Below are positions 50,944-58,307 of a stretch of DNA of 64,000 nucleotides, one piece after another; within the stretch, counting starts at the first letter, position 1, and every line of letters begins with the position of its first letter. The stretch is from Lactobacillus selangorensis (lineage in GTDB: Bacteria; Bacillota; Bacilli; Lactobacillales; Lactobacillaceae), in assembly GCF_001437205.1 (NCBI RefSeq), contig NZ_JQAZ01000001.1, positions 434,001-498,000 of the forward strand, in the 5' to 3' direction. A program made the position numbers and the translations under genes. The notes below the pieces were generated by a model that had not been told where the DNA came from, ran no database searches, and saw only the letters and a list, made by a program, of their open reading frames with translations.

Positions 50944-51620
50944 TTTACTGAAAAAAGCTGTTTGGTGCTCGTGGCATTGACGGCACCGATCGTAATCTCG
51001 TTTTCATCATAATGAACGTGAGTCACACTGGCGTTTTTCGGCATCGAAATCGGCAGTTTCACTTTCGGATCAAGTGCCAGCAAATACAAGCTCATGATGA
51101 AAGCATGCGAAACGACCAGCACATTGCCGCCGTTCGGAAAATCGGCCTTAATCTCGTCGATCTGTGTCTGCATCCGTTCGAGGGCCGTTTCCTGCGTATC
51201 AGCGACGCCGGTCTGGTCCATCGCTGTGAACCCCTCCGCCATCAGCGGAATAAACGTCGCCGGCGACCGTAAACTGGCAGCAATCTTGCGGACACCGAAA
51301 TGGGCAACCATCAACCGGCCGATGTCAATGTCCCGCATATTTTCAAACGACCCGAAGTTGTATTCCCTTAAATGGGCCGTTGTCGTCTTAGCAGTCACTT
51401 CCGGGTGCGTTGCCAAAATAATCTGCGCTGTTTCCCGTGTCCGGCTGCGGTCACTAGCATAGGCCCCAATAAAGGGAATTTTGGCCAGTGTGTCCCGTGT
51501 ATGGGCAGCTTCCTTGCGGCCCGTTTCGTTGAGCGGTTCGTTCATGATGCCCTGTAAACGTCTATGTGCGTTCGCATCGGTCTGACCATGACGAACAAAA
51601 TAGAGATCTAATGCAGTCAT
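50940..51620 (-). CDS. Histidine phosphatase family protein (phosphoglycerate mutase-like)
   Basis: 226 residues. RHG motif LYFVRHGQTDANAHRRLQGI near residues 6-25 with the phosphorylated His, acid/base region LREYNFGSFENM near 85, second His in VLVVSHAFIMSLY near 175. A phosphatase rather than a glycolytic mutase is likely, given the size and sequence. ATG 51620 has GAGGG upstream; the TTG at 51623 is less likely. Its stop codon lies inside the third tetR operator site. Confidence 0.88.
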   Translation of the reverse strand: MTALDLYFVRHGQTDANAHRRLQGIMNEPLNETGRKEAAHTRDTLAKIPFIGAYASDRSRTRETAQIILATHPEVTAKTTTAHLREYNFGSFENMRDIDIGRLMVAHFGVRKIAASLRSPATFIPLMAEGFTAMDQTGVADTQETALERMQTQIDEIKADFPNGGNVLVVSHAFIMSLYLLALDPKVKLPISMPKNASVTHVHYDENEITIGAVNATSTKQLFSVK

Positions 51621-51653
51621 CAACCCTCACTCCCAATCTTTCGATTCCAATGC

Positions 51654-51687
51654 TATAATGTAAGCAATTAACGCGATTGCTTTTTAT
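51654..51687 (+). promoter_or_regulatory. Extended -10 promoter with an attenuator-like hairpin
   Basis: TGCTATAAT (core 51654-51659) is followed by AGCAAT-taacgcg-ATTGCT and T5, a short stem with the form of a weak terminator, placed between the promoter and the gene at 51749. Confidence 0.4.
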
Positions 51688-51748
51688 GTTAGCATATTCG
51701 ACTGCGTTACGACCGTTTTACAATAAATTTTTTTGTAAGGAGAACGTC

Positions 51749-52078
51749 ATGAACGAATTTGACAGTGATACTTTAATTCTGCAGTATGTCCAGCAGCACC
51801 CTGAAAGTGTCCGGACCGAACTCAATCAATACGAAAACGTCATTACTTTCACCTTATCGGACTTGGTGTTATTTCCGGATGGACAGGAATTATTCCCGCC
51901 AATGCGGCTCCATGTCCGGCGGCTTCCAACTCAGTATGTTGCCCGCAATTACGGCCTGCTTTCCTACTTCTATAAGCGGATCACCAACAAGGACCTTGGC
52001 CATTTCGGCGAAATCTGGATGACGACGGCCCATTTGACCGATCGGCACGCCCTGCTGGTGGAATTGTCATTTGAATAG
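51749..52078 (+). CDS. Hypothetical protein, 109 residues
   Basis: Not recognised. Soluble, with a strand-rich middle (YENVITFTLSDLVLFPDG) and a basic patch (MRLHVRRLPTQYVARNY). No signal peptide or catalytic motif. ATG 51749 has TAAGGAGAA upstream and is clearly better than the ATG at 51677. It is followed closely by a small membrane protein gene, with the next start 17 bases past the stop. Confidence 0.75.
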   Translation: MNEFDSDTLILQYVQQHPESVRTELNQYENVITFTLSDLVLFPDGQELFPPMRLHVRRLPTQYVARNYGLLSYFYKRITNKDLGHFGEIWMTTAHLTDRHALLVELSFE

Positions 52079-52094
52079 GAAGAAGGCTGGCAAT

Positions 52095-52307
52095 GTGGCA
52101 CAGCATTCTAAACAAGAAGCCCAAAAAATCCGGCATGAGCTGACGGTCCAGCTGCTCGAGTTCTTTTTGCTCGACCTCGTTTTGCTGGCAGCCAGCCAGG
52201 TCGTTTCAGCTCTCATTCTACGCTTTGCGGCCTGGGGATGCAGCTTATACTGCCTGTTTTTATTCGGAGAACTATTACTGCAGATCTGGACCAATCGCAA
52301 CGTGTGA
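52095..52307 (+). CDS. Small membrane protein, 70 residues, GTG start
   Basis: Two likely membrane helices, residues about 21-42 (LLEFFLLDLVLLAASQVVSALI) and 46-64. A charged N terminus (HSKQEAQKIRHE) precedes them. Not recognised. GTG 52095 with GGAAGAAGG upstream is preferred to an in-frame TTG that overlaps the preceding gene. Ended by a terminator. Confidence 0.6.
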   Translation: MAQHSKQEAQKIRHELTVQLLEFFLLDLVLLAASQVVSALILRFAAWGCSLYCLFLFGELLLQIWTNRNV

Positions 52308-52325
52308 ATTTCTGAATCATCACAA

Positions 52326-52356
52326 GAGTTCGAAAAAAATTCGAATTCTTTTTTTA
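52326..52356 (+). terminator. Intrinsic terminator
   Basis: GAGTTCGAA / TTCGAATTC stem followed by T7. Confidence 0.88.
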
Positions 52357-52358
52357 TA

Positions 52359-52522
52359 CCCTGTGAAAGGGATTTCCCCGCCCGATTGATGGGCACGAGC
52401 CACTATTGGTAGTGTACAACCAAGTTTGGACCGCACCATCTAGTCGAAAAAGCAACCCCTTTTATTTATCTTTTTTTCATTGCATAATAGTTCGTGGCTA
52501 AATTTTCTCATTTACTGGCCAC
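52359..52522 (+). promoter_or_regulatory. Hairpin-rich region upstream of pnuC, possible riboswitch
   Basis: Between the preceding terminator and pnuC there are three close hairpins: CCCT/AGGG (52359-52371), GCCC/GGGC (52380-52394) and CACTA/TAGTG (52401-52414). A fourth, GTGGC-TAAAT / ATTTA-ctg-GCCAC (52494-52522), sits 18 bases before the AGGAGAG ribosome binding site. PnuC transporters are known riboswitch targets (NAD+-II class in Lactobacillales), but I cannot match a consensus by eye. No coding sequence is seen here. Confidence 0.4.
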
Positions 52523-52556
52523 CCATTAAATAAATCCTAAAGGAGAGGTTTTTTCT

Positions 52557-53333
52557 ATGCAACAATCAGAACAAAAGCAACACGAAGATATTGCGCTCAC
52601 CAGCGTGCTCAAGCCGAGCTGGTACGTCGAACAAATGAAGGGCTGGACCAAACGGAGTTACATCCTGCTGATTATTGGGCTTGTCATCATCGGCGGAACG
52701 ACTTTCTTGTCCCCAATCACCTTTGATTCGATCATGACTATGCTGGCTGGGATGCTTGGGTTTACGTGCACCATCAGTATTACCAACACCAAACCATTGA
52801 ATGGGATCTTTGGATTGGTCAGTGCGCTGATTTATATCTACGTGGCTTTCACCGCCAAAAATTACTCCGACATGCTGCTACAGACCGTCTACATCTTATT
52901 ACTCGATCTGCCGGTCCTGCTCATGCCAGGCTGGGCGAAGAATGTCAACGAACGGGTCCGGACCGTTAAGGAATCCAAGCATTCATCTCGCAACTGGGCT
53001 TTGTTCGCCCTATTCTTTGTGGTCGTTTTAGCCGCATTGTATTTCTTTGAATCCCGTTACACCAACTCCCCACGTCCAGCAATCGATTCACTCGCCGCTG
53101 CAATCGGGATTACCGGTGCGCTGCTGACCACCTTGCGTTTCTCCGACACATACTACTTCTGGCTGGCACAGGGCCTGATGTCCGTTACCCTCTGGGGAAT
53201 CACCGCCATGCAGGGCGGCGCCAACTGGGTCTTATTCATTACTTATATCCTGTACCTGAGCAATGACTTCATTGCCTTCTTCGACAAGGGTGTTGCTTGG
53301 TTCCATCATAATCAATATCATAAAGAAGCTTAA
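52557..53333 (+). CDS. pnuC: PnuC-family nicotinamide riboside-type transporter
   Basis: 258 residues with seven or so membrane helices. Family features are ITNTKPLNGIFGLVSALIYI near residues 76-95, and in the second half RFSDTYYFWLAQGLMSVTLWGI and GGANWVLFITYILYLSNDFIAF, the region that binds the ligand ring and traps it. The substrate is probably nicotinamide riboside, though PnuC relatives carry other nucleosides or vitamins. Stand-alone gene between two terminators. Confidence 0.88.
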   Translation: MQQSEQKQHEDIALTSVLKPSWYVEQMKGWTKRSYILLIIGLVIIGGTTFLSPITFDSIMTMLAGMLGFTCTISITNTKPLNGIFGLVSALIYIYVAFTAKNYSDMLLQTVYILLLDLPVLLMPGWAKNVNERVRTVKESKHSSRNWALFALFFVVVLAALYFFESRYTNSPRPAIDSLAAAIGITGALLTTLRFSDTYYFWLAQGLMSVTLWGITAMQGGANWVLFITYILYLSNDFIAFFDKGVAWFHHNQYHKEA

Positions 53334-53379
53334 TCATTACCTACTATTAAATAAAGAGAGAAATAAATGAGCGTGAGAA

Positions 53380-53408
53380 GGATCTTGCAGAAGCAAGGTC
53401 CTTTTTTC
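53380..53408 (+). terminator. pnuC terminator
   Basis: GGATCTTGC-agaa-GCAAGGTCC followed by T6. Confidence 0.9.
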
Positions 53409-53414
53409 GTGGCT

Positions 53415-54185
53415 TCAGTGCCGCACCGGCAGCGCACTCAATGGTGCCGTCAAACTGACATCATCCTGGATTGCCCGCACCTCCTGCGGTGTCAAATCAT
53501 GATTGCTCCGGGTCCGCTGACCATGCTTGTCGACTGGATTGCTCAAGAAGTCAAACTCCCACTGTTCACGGTGCAGCTGCCCCAGATACAGTTCGCCATG
53601 GTGAATCGGCAGTATCACGCTCAGCCGGAATTTTTCGTTTTTGACCGTGATACCTTCAATCGTGATAGCTTGAATCTGGCTGGCAAGTGCTGCTAGCGGC
53701 TGATCCAGTTCGTCTAAGAAAACGGCCGGCACAAACTGCAATTGCCCTGGTCTGGCGACAGCATGCTGAACCCCGCTGCAATAGTCCTCAACGCCGGCTC
53801 GTTCGTAATGGACCGTCACATATAGTTCGGCGATGCGATTGTCCGAATAGTTGGCGATCGTCAGCATAGGCAGATGTTCCCCATTTACATAAGCAGCGTG
53901 AGCGTGGCGGCGCTGTTTTTCATCGGCTAGCACCGCTACGGTGTCCTGATTACTGGCAACGGCTTTCCGGTTGAATTTGACCTCTAAAATGGGACGGGCA
54001 AATTTGGCATTCACATACAGACTATTGTCTTTACGCAGCTGGGTCTCCTTGCGCATTAAATCCGCCGACCGTTTCACCTGCCAGATAACTAGAAAAATAG
54101 CAACGATCGACCCGATCGTGCTGATCACTTCGGCCCACGAAGTCCCGACTTCCATCTCCAACACTTTTGACGCTGCGAACACCAT
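53415..54185 (-). CDS. Hypothetical membrane-anchored protein
   Basis: 256 residues. One membrane helix near residues 18-40 (VISTIGSIVAIFLVIWQVKRSADL) with a short outside or N-terminal tail, then a soluble beta-rich domain (PMLTIANYSDNRIAELYVTVHYERAG). This shape is common among phage- and island-associated proteins of unknown role. ATG 54185 with GGAAGGTGAAGGG upstream is preferred over longer starts. Not recognised as a named family. Confidence 0.65.
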   Translation of the reverse strand: MVFAASKVLEMEVGTSWAEVISTIGSIVAIFLVIWQVKRSADLMRKETQLRKDNSLYVNAKFARPILEVKFNRKAVASNQDTVAVLADEKQRRHAHAAYVNGEHLPMLTIANYSDNRIAELYVTVHYERAGVEDYCSGVQHAVARPGQLQFVPAVFLDELDQPLAALASQIQAITIEGITVKNEKFRLSVILPIHHGELYLGQLHREQWEFDFLSNPVDKHGQRTRSNHDLTPQEVRAIQDDVSLTAPLSALPVRH

Positions 54186-54332
54186 ACCCTTCACCTTCCT
54201 TAGCTTTATCATACCAGCTTCGCCAGCTGCCACGGTCCAAAACGCTTTTTTACGAATCTGGCTGACAAACGGTCCTAAAAGGGCGTAAAATAGGTTAAGC
54301 AAGCGTTTCCAATTTGGAGGAGGAATTTGACA

Positions 54333-54989
54333 ATGAGCAAAAAAGCAAGCAAGGAAAAGCAGTCAAAACAGGCGAACGATGATCAAGAAGGCGTTGATTG
54401 GTACGCTGCGACCGCCGTTTATGGCGACATCATGCGGGATTTTCCCACTTTACGTAATTTTCTCGGCCGACTGAAAGTCTACAATGACGCAACATGTGTT
54501 GATTTACTGGCGATGGCCGGTTCCCTGCATATGCGCATCAATTACAGTGCCGATCTCAAGACTGATTTCATGATTCATCCCCAGAAAGCAGTCGGCGAGG
54601 ATACCCAGATGGTCGAAGCCAGTCTGATCATCACAGATAGCCATGTCACCTATCCTGAACAGGCCTGGATTGTCGGCAAAGGCTTCGCGAGTTTCATTCT
54701 GAAAACCGTCGACTACGTTTCTGACTTCAGCGAAGATGACAAAACGATGCAAAAATGGACGGTTGAATCTTTAGCTGCAGCATTGCTGCTGCCGGAAGAC
54801 ATGGTTCGGCATGACACCGAGCTTGCCATGAAGCACAACAAGGCGTTTCTGAAAGTCATCGACAAGGCCAATGTGCACCAACTGTTCAACAGCCCGCATA
54901 TCAGCGTTATCACCGCCACCGCCGCTCGACTCGCCAATGTGCCTGAATGGCTGATGCGGCAGCGAATCGATGCCGTTTATAATGGATAG
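54333..54989 (+). CDS. ImmA/IrrE-like protein lacking the zinc protease motif
   Basis: 218 residues. The C-terminal half follows the order of ImmA/IrrE (DUF955) proteins: ASLIITDSHVTYPEQAWIVGKGFASFIL, then WTVESLAAALLLPEDMVRH, then a winged-helix-like tail TAARLANVPEWLMRQRID. In active members the first stretch holds HEXXH; here it reads GKGFA, so zinc binding is not expected, although a later Glu (VESLAAALLLP) is kept. This is an assignment by pattern, not search. GGAGGAGG precedes ATG 54333. A structured repeat begins seven bases after the stop. Confidence 0.5.
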   Translation: MSKKASKEKQSKQANDDQEGVDWYAATAVYGDIMRDFPTLRNFLGRLKVYNDATCVDLLAMAGSLHMRINYSADLKTDFMIHPQKAVGEDTQMVEASLIITDSHVTYPEQAWIVGKGFASFILKTVDYVSDFSEDDKTMQKWTVESLAAALLLPEDMVRHDTELAMKHNKAFLKVIDKANVHQLFNSPHISVITATAARLANVPEWLMRQRIDAVYNG

Positions 54990-54995
54990 TGTCTT

Positions 54996-55205
54996 TGTGA
55001 GGGAGCGTGACAGAAGTCGCTTTTTGACCTCGTTGTCACGCCCCCGCGAGGACAGCTAGGCATTTACTCAGCCTTGGGAGAGCTACAGAAGTCGTTTTTT
55101 GACTTCATCGTAGCCTCCCCCGCAAGACCATTTAGGCATTTACCTAGCTTTGTAAAAGCTAGGTAGGTTACTGCGCGATGTAAATGCCAGATGGCTACCG
55201 CGTTT
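54996..55205 (+). repeat. Tandem structured repeat, two copies, the second complete
   Basis: Copy 1 (54996-55072) and copy 2 (55073-55205) share CAGAAGTCG, TTTTTGAC, CCCCCGC and TAGGCATTTAC in the same order. Each starts with a hairpin: GCGTGACA (55005-55012) with TGTCACGC (55034-55041) in copy 1, and GGGAG-GCTAC with GTAGC-CTCCC in copy 2, with an inner GAAGTC/GACTTC stem. Copy 2 goes on into a larger fold: CCAT-GGCATTTAC pairs with GTAAATGCC-ATGG around CCTAGCTTT-gta-AAAGCTAGG. Copy 1 is cut off after the first arm. It may be a non-coding RNA or a mobile intergenic element. Confidence 0.7.
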
Positions 55206-55228
55206 CGCAAATTTATACTGTTCAAACA

Positions 55229-55276
55229 AAAATGATTCTTTAAATGCAATTTTTGCATTTAAAGAGTCATTTTTCG
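55229..55276. terminator. Long bidirectional terminator
   Basis: AATGA-TCTTTAAATGCAA and TTGCATTTAAAGA-TCATT form a stem of about 19 bp with A and T runs on both sides, behind the structured repeat. Confidence 0.9.
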
Positions 55277-55278
55277 TG

Positions 55279-55311
55279 AAAGAGGCACTGATGTCACAGC
55301 CTCTTTTTTAG
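55279..55311 (+). terminator. Second terminator in tandem
   Basis: AAGAGGC / GCCTCTT with T6 on the plus strand, only a few bases behind the previous hairpin. From here to 55423 nothing recognisable is seen. Confidence 0.75.
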
Positions 55312-55423
55312 TGGCACCACTTTAGAATGACCTTATTTTATCCTTGCTCAGCATTCTTCCGACACTTATACAAGGCAGATTAGAACATCAAAACGCAGCC
55401 TGAAATGAAAACAGTTTTAAAAA

Positions 55424-55462
55424 CACAAAAAACGCCCCTTCTAAACAAGAAAGGACGTTTAA
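55424..55462 (-). terminator. Terminator of the tRNA-Glu gene
   Basis: Minus strand AACGTCC-TTTCT / AGAA-GGGCGTT followed by T6. Confidence 0.7.
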
Positions 55463-55465
55463 AAA

Positions 55466-55538
55466 TCACCCGCACGGGGATCGAACCCGTAACTCCGCCT
55501 TGAGAGGGCGACGTCTTAACCAATTTGACCAGCGGGCA
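55466..55538 (-). tRNA. tRNA-Glu (anticodon CTC)
   Basis: 73 bases on the minus strand. Anticodon stem TCGCC/GGCGG closes the loop CTCTCAA, so the anticodon is CTC (reads GAG). D stem GTC/GAC, T arm ACGGG-TTCGATC-CCCGT. The acceptor is TGCCCGC / GCGGGTG plus discriminator A, which leaves U1-G72 and G2-U71 wobble pairs at the end. CCA is not encoded. It stands alone with its own promoter and terminator. Confidence 0.92.
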
Positions 55539-55556
55539 ATAATTGGAACACTTTAA

Positions 55557-55588
55557 GTTTATAGAAAGAGGTCCTGTTCGTCAAGTAT
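55557..55588 (-). promoter_or_regulatory. Promoter of the tRNA-Glu gene
   Basis: Minus strand TTGACG, 17 bases, TAAACT (or TATAAA with 15 bases), about 20-50 bases before the tRNA. Confidence 0.6.
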
Positions 55589-55624
55589 TTTCTGTATAAT
55601 GAACTCAAAAAGGAGCTGTCCGCA

Positions 55625-56032
55625 ATGAAAAAAATTTATTTCCTGTGTACTGGCAATACCTGCCGCAGCCAAATGGCGGAGGGTTACGCTCGAGCGCTGT
55701 TACCTGGGTGGCGCGTTCAAAGCGCCGGTATTGCGCCCGGCCAACTCGATTCACGTGCTGTACAGGTTATGGCTGAAGACGGCATCGACATTTCCAAACA
55801 ATTTGCCAAGCCGATCGATCCGCATGTCCTCAAAACAGCGGACCTTGTCGTGACTTTGTGCGGCGATGCCCGTGACCATTGTCCTGTAACGCCGCCCACT
55901 GTTCAAAAACTGCACTGGCCGCTGCCTGATCCAGCCCATGCGACCGGAACCCCCGACCAGCAATTAGCCGTCTTTCGGCAGGTCAGAGATCAAATCAAAC
56001 ACAATATTTTAGACTTGAAACACGTTCGTTAA
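55625..56032 (+). CDS. arsC: Arsenate reductase, thioredoxin-coupled (low molecular weight phosphatase fold)
   Basis: 135 residues. The phosphate loop CTGNTCRSQ starts at nucleophile Cys8; the redox pair is Cys79 and Cys86 in [14 protein letters not shown], the same arrangement as Cys10/82/89 of the S. aureus enzyme. It reduces arsenate to arsenite using thioredoxin. No arsR or arsB gene is adjacent, and the gene is a single unit, so a plain tyrosine phosphatase role cannot be ruled out, but the three-cysteine pattern favours ArsC. Confidence 0.88.
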   Translation: MKKIYFLCTGNTCRSQMAEGYARALLPGWRVQSAGIAPGQLDSRAVQVMAEDGIDISKQFAKPIDPHVLKTADLVVTLCGDARDHCPVTPPTVQKLHWPLPDPAHATGTPDQQLAVFRQVRDQIKHNILDLKHVR

Positions 56033-56050
56033 TTCGAACGTTTTTTTATT
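56021..56050 (+). terminator. arsC terminator
   Basis: ACGTTCG-ttaat-TCGAACGT with T7, overlapping the end of arsC. The T run also touches the first operator-like repeat of the gal promoter. Confidence 0.8.
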
Positions 56051-56114
56051 TACTAAAACCATTGAAAGATTTACTAAAAAGATTATAATAAGCTTATCAA
56101 TGAAACCGGATTCA
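56049..56114 (+). promoter_or_regulatory. gal operon promoter with two repeats and a catabolite site
   Basis: TTGAAA (56062-56067), 16 bases, TATAAT (56084-56089). The 10-mer TTTACTAAAA occurs twice, at 56049-56058 and 56070-56079, exactly 21 bases apart (two helical turns), the second between -35 and -10; it is a half-site of the kind used by LacI/GalR proteins. TGAAACCGGATTCA (56101-56114) matches the CcpA cre consensus TGWAANCGNTNWCA at all but one position. Confidence 0.72.
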
Positions 56115-56134
56115 ATTCGCAAGGGGGCTTTCGT

Positions 56135-57127
56135 ATCGCAACGATTAAAGATATTGCGCAAGCAGCACATGTATCCAGCGCCACCGTCTCACGAGTGCTC
56201 AATGCTGACACGACACTGCAAGTCAGTGCTGAAACACGCCAACGAATCTTCGCCGCCGCTGAAGATTTAAATTATACCAAAAAAAAGACACATCCTAAAA
56301 CGGCCGCCGGCAAAGTCGCCGTTCTTGAATGGTACTCGCAAGCTGCCGAAATGGACGACCTTTACTACCGCAACATCCGTTTCGGCGTCGAGAACGCCTT
56401 AAGCAATGCTGATTTCGACATTGTCCGCAGTTTTTCCGACCAGCAGCTGCCGGAAACGGATGGTCTGACCGGTATTATCGCTTTAGGAAAATACAGTCCT
56501 GATCAGCTGGCGGCCTTCGCAGCTACCAAACTGCCGGTTGTCGTCGTCGATCAGGACACATTGTCCGCTGGCATCAGCTGTGTGACAACCGATTTTGTCG
56601 CCCCGCTGCGACAAATCTTGCAGCTGTTCATCGACCAGAAACAAACGAAGATTGGCATGCTGGCCGGCCAGGAAGAAACAACCGATCACCAGTTATTGGC
56701 CGATCCTCGTACGGAGATTCTGACGACCTTACTGCAGGCTCACAGTCTCTATAACGAACACTTCATCTTTACCGGTCCGTTTACGATTGACAGCGGCTAC
56801 CAGCTGATGAATGACGCCATCAAAACATTGGGCTCCAGCCTGCCAACAGCATTCTTCATTGCCAACGACACCCTAGCGATTGGCGCCATCAAAGCCCTGC
56901 AGGAACACCATGTTGCCATTCCCGACCGAGTCAGTGTCATCGGCTTTAACGATCTCGCTGTCGGCCGCTACCTATCACCAAGTCTCAGTACCGTTCACGT
57001 CGCCACTACTGAAATGGGACAACAGGCCGTACGAGTCCTGCAGAGTCAGCTCGACGGCACCACTTCGGTTCCGGTTAATCTCAAGTTAAGCAGTCAATTG
57101 ATTTTACGACAAAGCAACCAACATTAA
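56135..57127 (+). CDS. galR: GalR-type LacI-family repressor, apparent ATC start
   Basis: 330 residues if begun at 56135. The helix-turn-helix reads xATIKDIAQAAHVSSATVSR, where the first codon, expected to be ATG, is ATC, with AGGGGG eight bases upstream. The frame upstream has no ATG, GTG or TTG; the first ordinary start (GTG 56195) lies after the helix-turn-helix and would give a protein that cannot bind DNA. The rest is a periplasmic-binding-protein-like core (FFIANDTLAIGAIKAL, VSVIGFNDLAVGRY). It precedes galK by 13 bases, so it is probably the operon's own regulator. Confidence 0.8.
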   Translation: MATIKDIAQAAHVSSATVSRVLNADTTLQVSAETRQRIFAAAEDLNYTKKKTHPKTAAGKVAVLEWYSQAAEMDDLYYRNIRFGVENALSNADFDIVRSFSDQQLPETDGLTGIIALGKYSPDQLAAFAATKLPVVVVDQDTLSAGISCVTTDFVAPLRQILQLFIDQKQTKIGMLAGQEETTDHQLLADPRTEILTTLLQAHSLYNEHFIFTGPFTIDSGYQLMNDAIKTLGSSLPTAFFIANDTLAIGAIKALQEHHVAIPDRVSVIGFNDLAVGRYLSPSLSTVHVATTEMGQQAVRVLQSQLDGTTSVPVNLKLSSQLILRQSNQH

Positions 57128-57140
57128 GGAGAAATAAATT

Positions 57141-58307
57141 ATGAAAACAGCCACATTACGCCACGATTTTACTGAAATTTTCCATACACCCGCTCAGCAT
57201 ACTTATTTTGCACCCGGCCGCATCAACCTGATCGGTGAATACACTGATTTCAACGGCGGACACGTCTTCCCTTGTGCAATCAGTCTGGGGACTTACGCTG
57301 CCGTCGCTGGCCGTGACGACCAAACAATCCGGCTCTATTCCGCCAATTTCCCCGACGCCGGCATCCTTGAGTTTACACTCGATGACCTAGTCAACGAAAA
57401 TACCAGCGACTGGGACAATTACGCCAAAGGAATGGTCAAATTCATCCAGGCACACGGCTACACCATCAAACACGGTTTCGATGCCTATCTCCAAGGCGAC
57501 CTGCCGAATGCGGCCGGTCTGTCCTCATCAGCTTCGATTGAAATGTTATTCGGTGAGATTTTAAACGATCTCAACGACTTCGACATCGATCCCATTGAAC
57601 GAGTCAAGATCGGCGTCGAAACAGAAAACAAATTCATCGGCGTCCAGTCCGGTATCATGGACCAATTTGCCGTTCAAATGGGCCAGGCAGAACAAGCCGT
57701 CCTCTTGGACACAAACACTTTGGATTATGAATTGATTCCGATTAAACTCGGCAATTATGTCATCGTCATCATGAATACGAATAAACGCCGAGCCCTCACT
57801 GACTCTAAGTACAATGAACGCCGCAGCCAGTGCGAAGCTGCCCTGGCCAAGCTCCAGACGAATCTTGCCATCAATAGTCTGGGCGACCTCAATAACGAAC
57901 AGTTCGATGAAAATACTTATTTAATCGACGATGAAACACTGATTAAACGGGCCCGTCATGCCGTTTCTGAAAACCAGCGGACCTTATTGGCCGCCGCTGC
58001 CTTGCAGGACAACGACCTTGAAACCTTTGGCAAACTCGTCAACGCCAGCCATATTTCGTTGAAATATGATTTCGAAGTCAGCGGCAAGGAACTCGATACG
58101 CTGGTTGCCAGCGCTTGGCAGCAGCCCGGTGTACTCGGTGCCCGGATGACTGGTGCCGGATTCGGCGGCTGTGCAATCGCTATTGTCGCCAAAGACCAGC
58201 TTGACGATTTCGAACACAATGTCGGTACTGCTTATCGCACCGCCATTGGTTATGACGCCGATTTCTACGTCGCCGAAATCGCAGACGGCCCGAAACGCTT
58301 GGATTAA
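57141..58307 (+). CDS. galK: Galactokinase
   Basis: 388 residues, GHMP kinase family; phosphorylates galactose at C1 in the Leloir pathway. Galactose signature GRINLIGEYTDFNGGHVFP near residues 27-45, ATP motif LPNAAGLSSSASIEML near 119-134, motif 3 GARMTGAGFGGCAIAIV near 335-351. ATG 57141 with AAGGAG upstream. galT follows 19 bases later. No galE is present in this window. Confidence 0.98.
   Translation: MKTATLRHDFTEIFHTPAQHTYFAPGRINLIGEYTDFNGGHVFPCAISLGTYAAVAGRDDQTIRLYSANFPDAGILEFTLDDLVNENTSDWDNYAKGMVKFIQAHGYTIKHGFDAYLQGDLPNAAGLSSSASIEMLFGEILNDLNDFDIDPIERVKIGVETENKFIGVQSGIMDQFAVQMGQAEQAVLLDTNTLDYELIPIKLGNYVIVIMNTNKRRALTDSKYNERRSQCEAALAKLQTNLAINSLGDLNNEQFDENTYLIDDETLIKRARHAVSENQRTLLAAAALQDNDLETFGKLVNASHISLKYDFEVSGKELDTLVASAWQQPGVLGARMTGAGFGGCAIAIVAKDQLDDFEHNVGTAYRTAIGYDADFYVAEIADGPKRLD

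Noticed and set aside
54996-55205. CRISPR array
   Set aside because: Only two unequal copies, no spacers of uniform length and no cas genes; the copies are adjoining folded elements.
55064-55258. Minus-strand open frame across the structured repeat
   Set aside because: It covers hairpins and a terminator and has no ribosome binding site.
56195-57127. GTG 56195 as the start of the gal regulator
   Set aside because: It falls after the helix-turn-helix and has no ribosome binding site; the frame clearly continues upstream through the DNA-binding domain.
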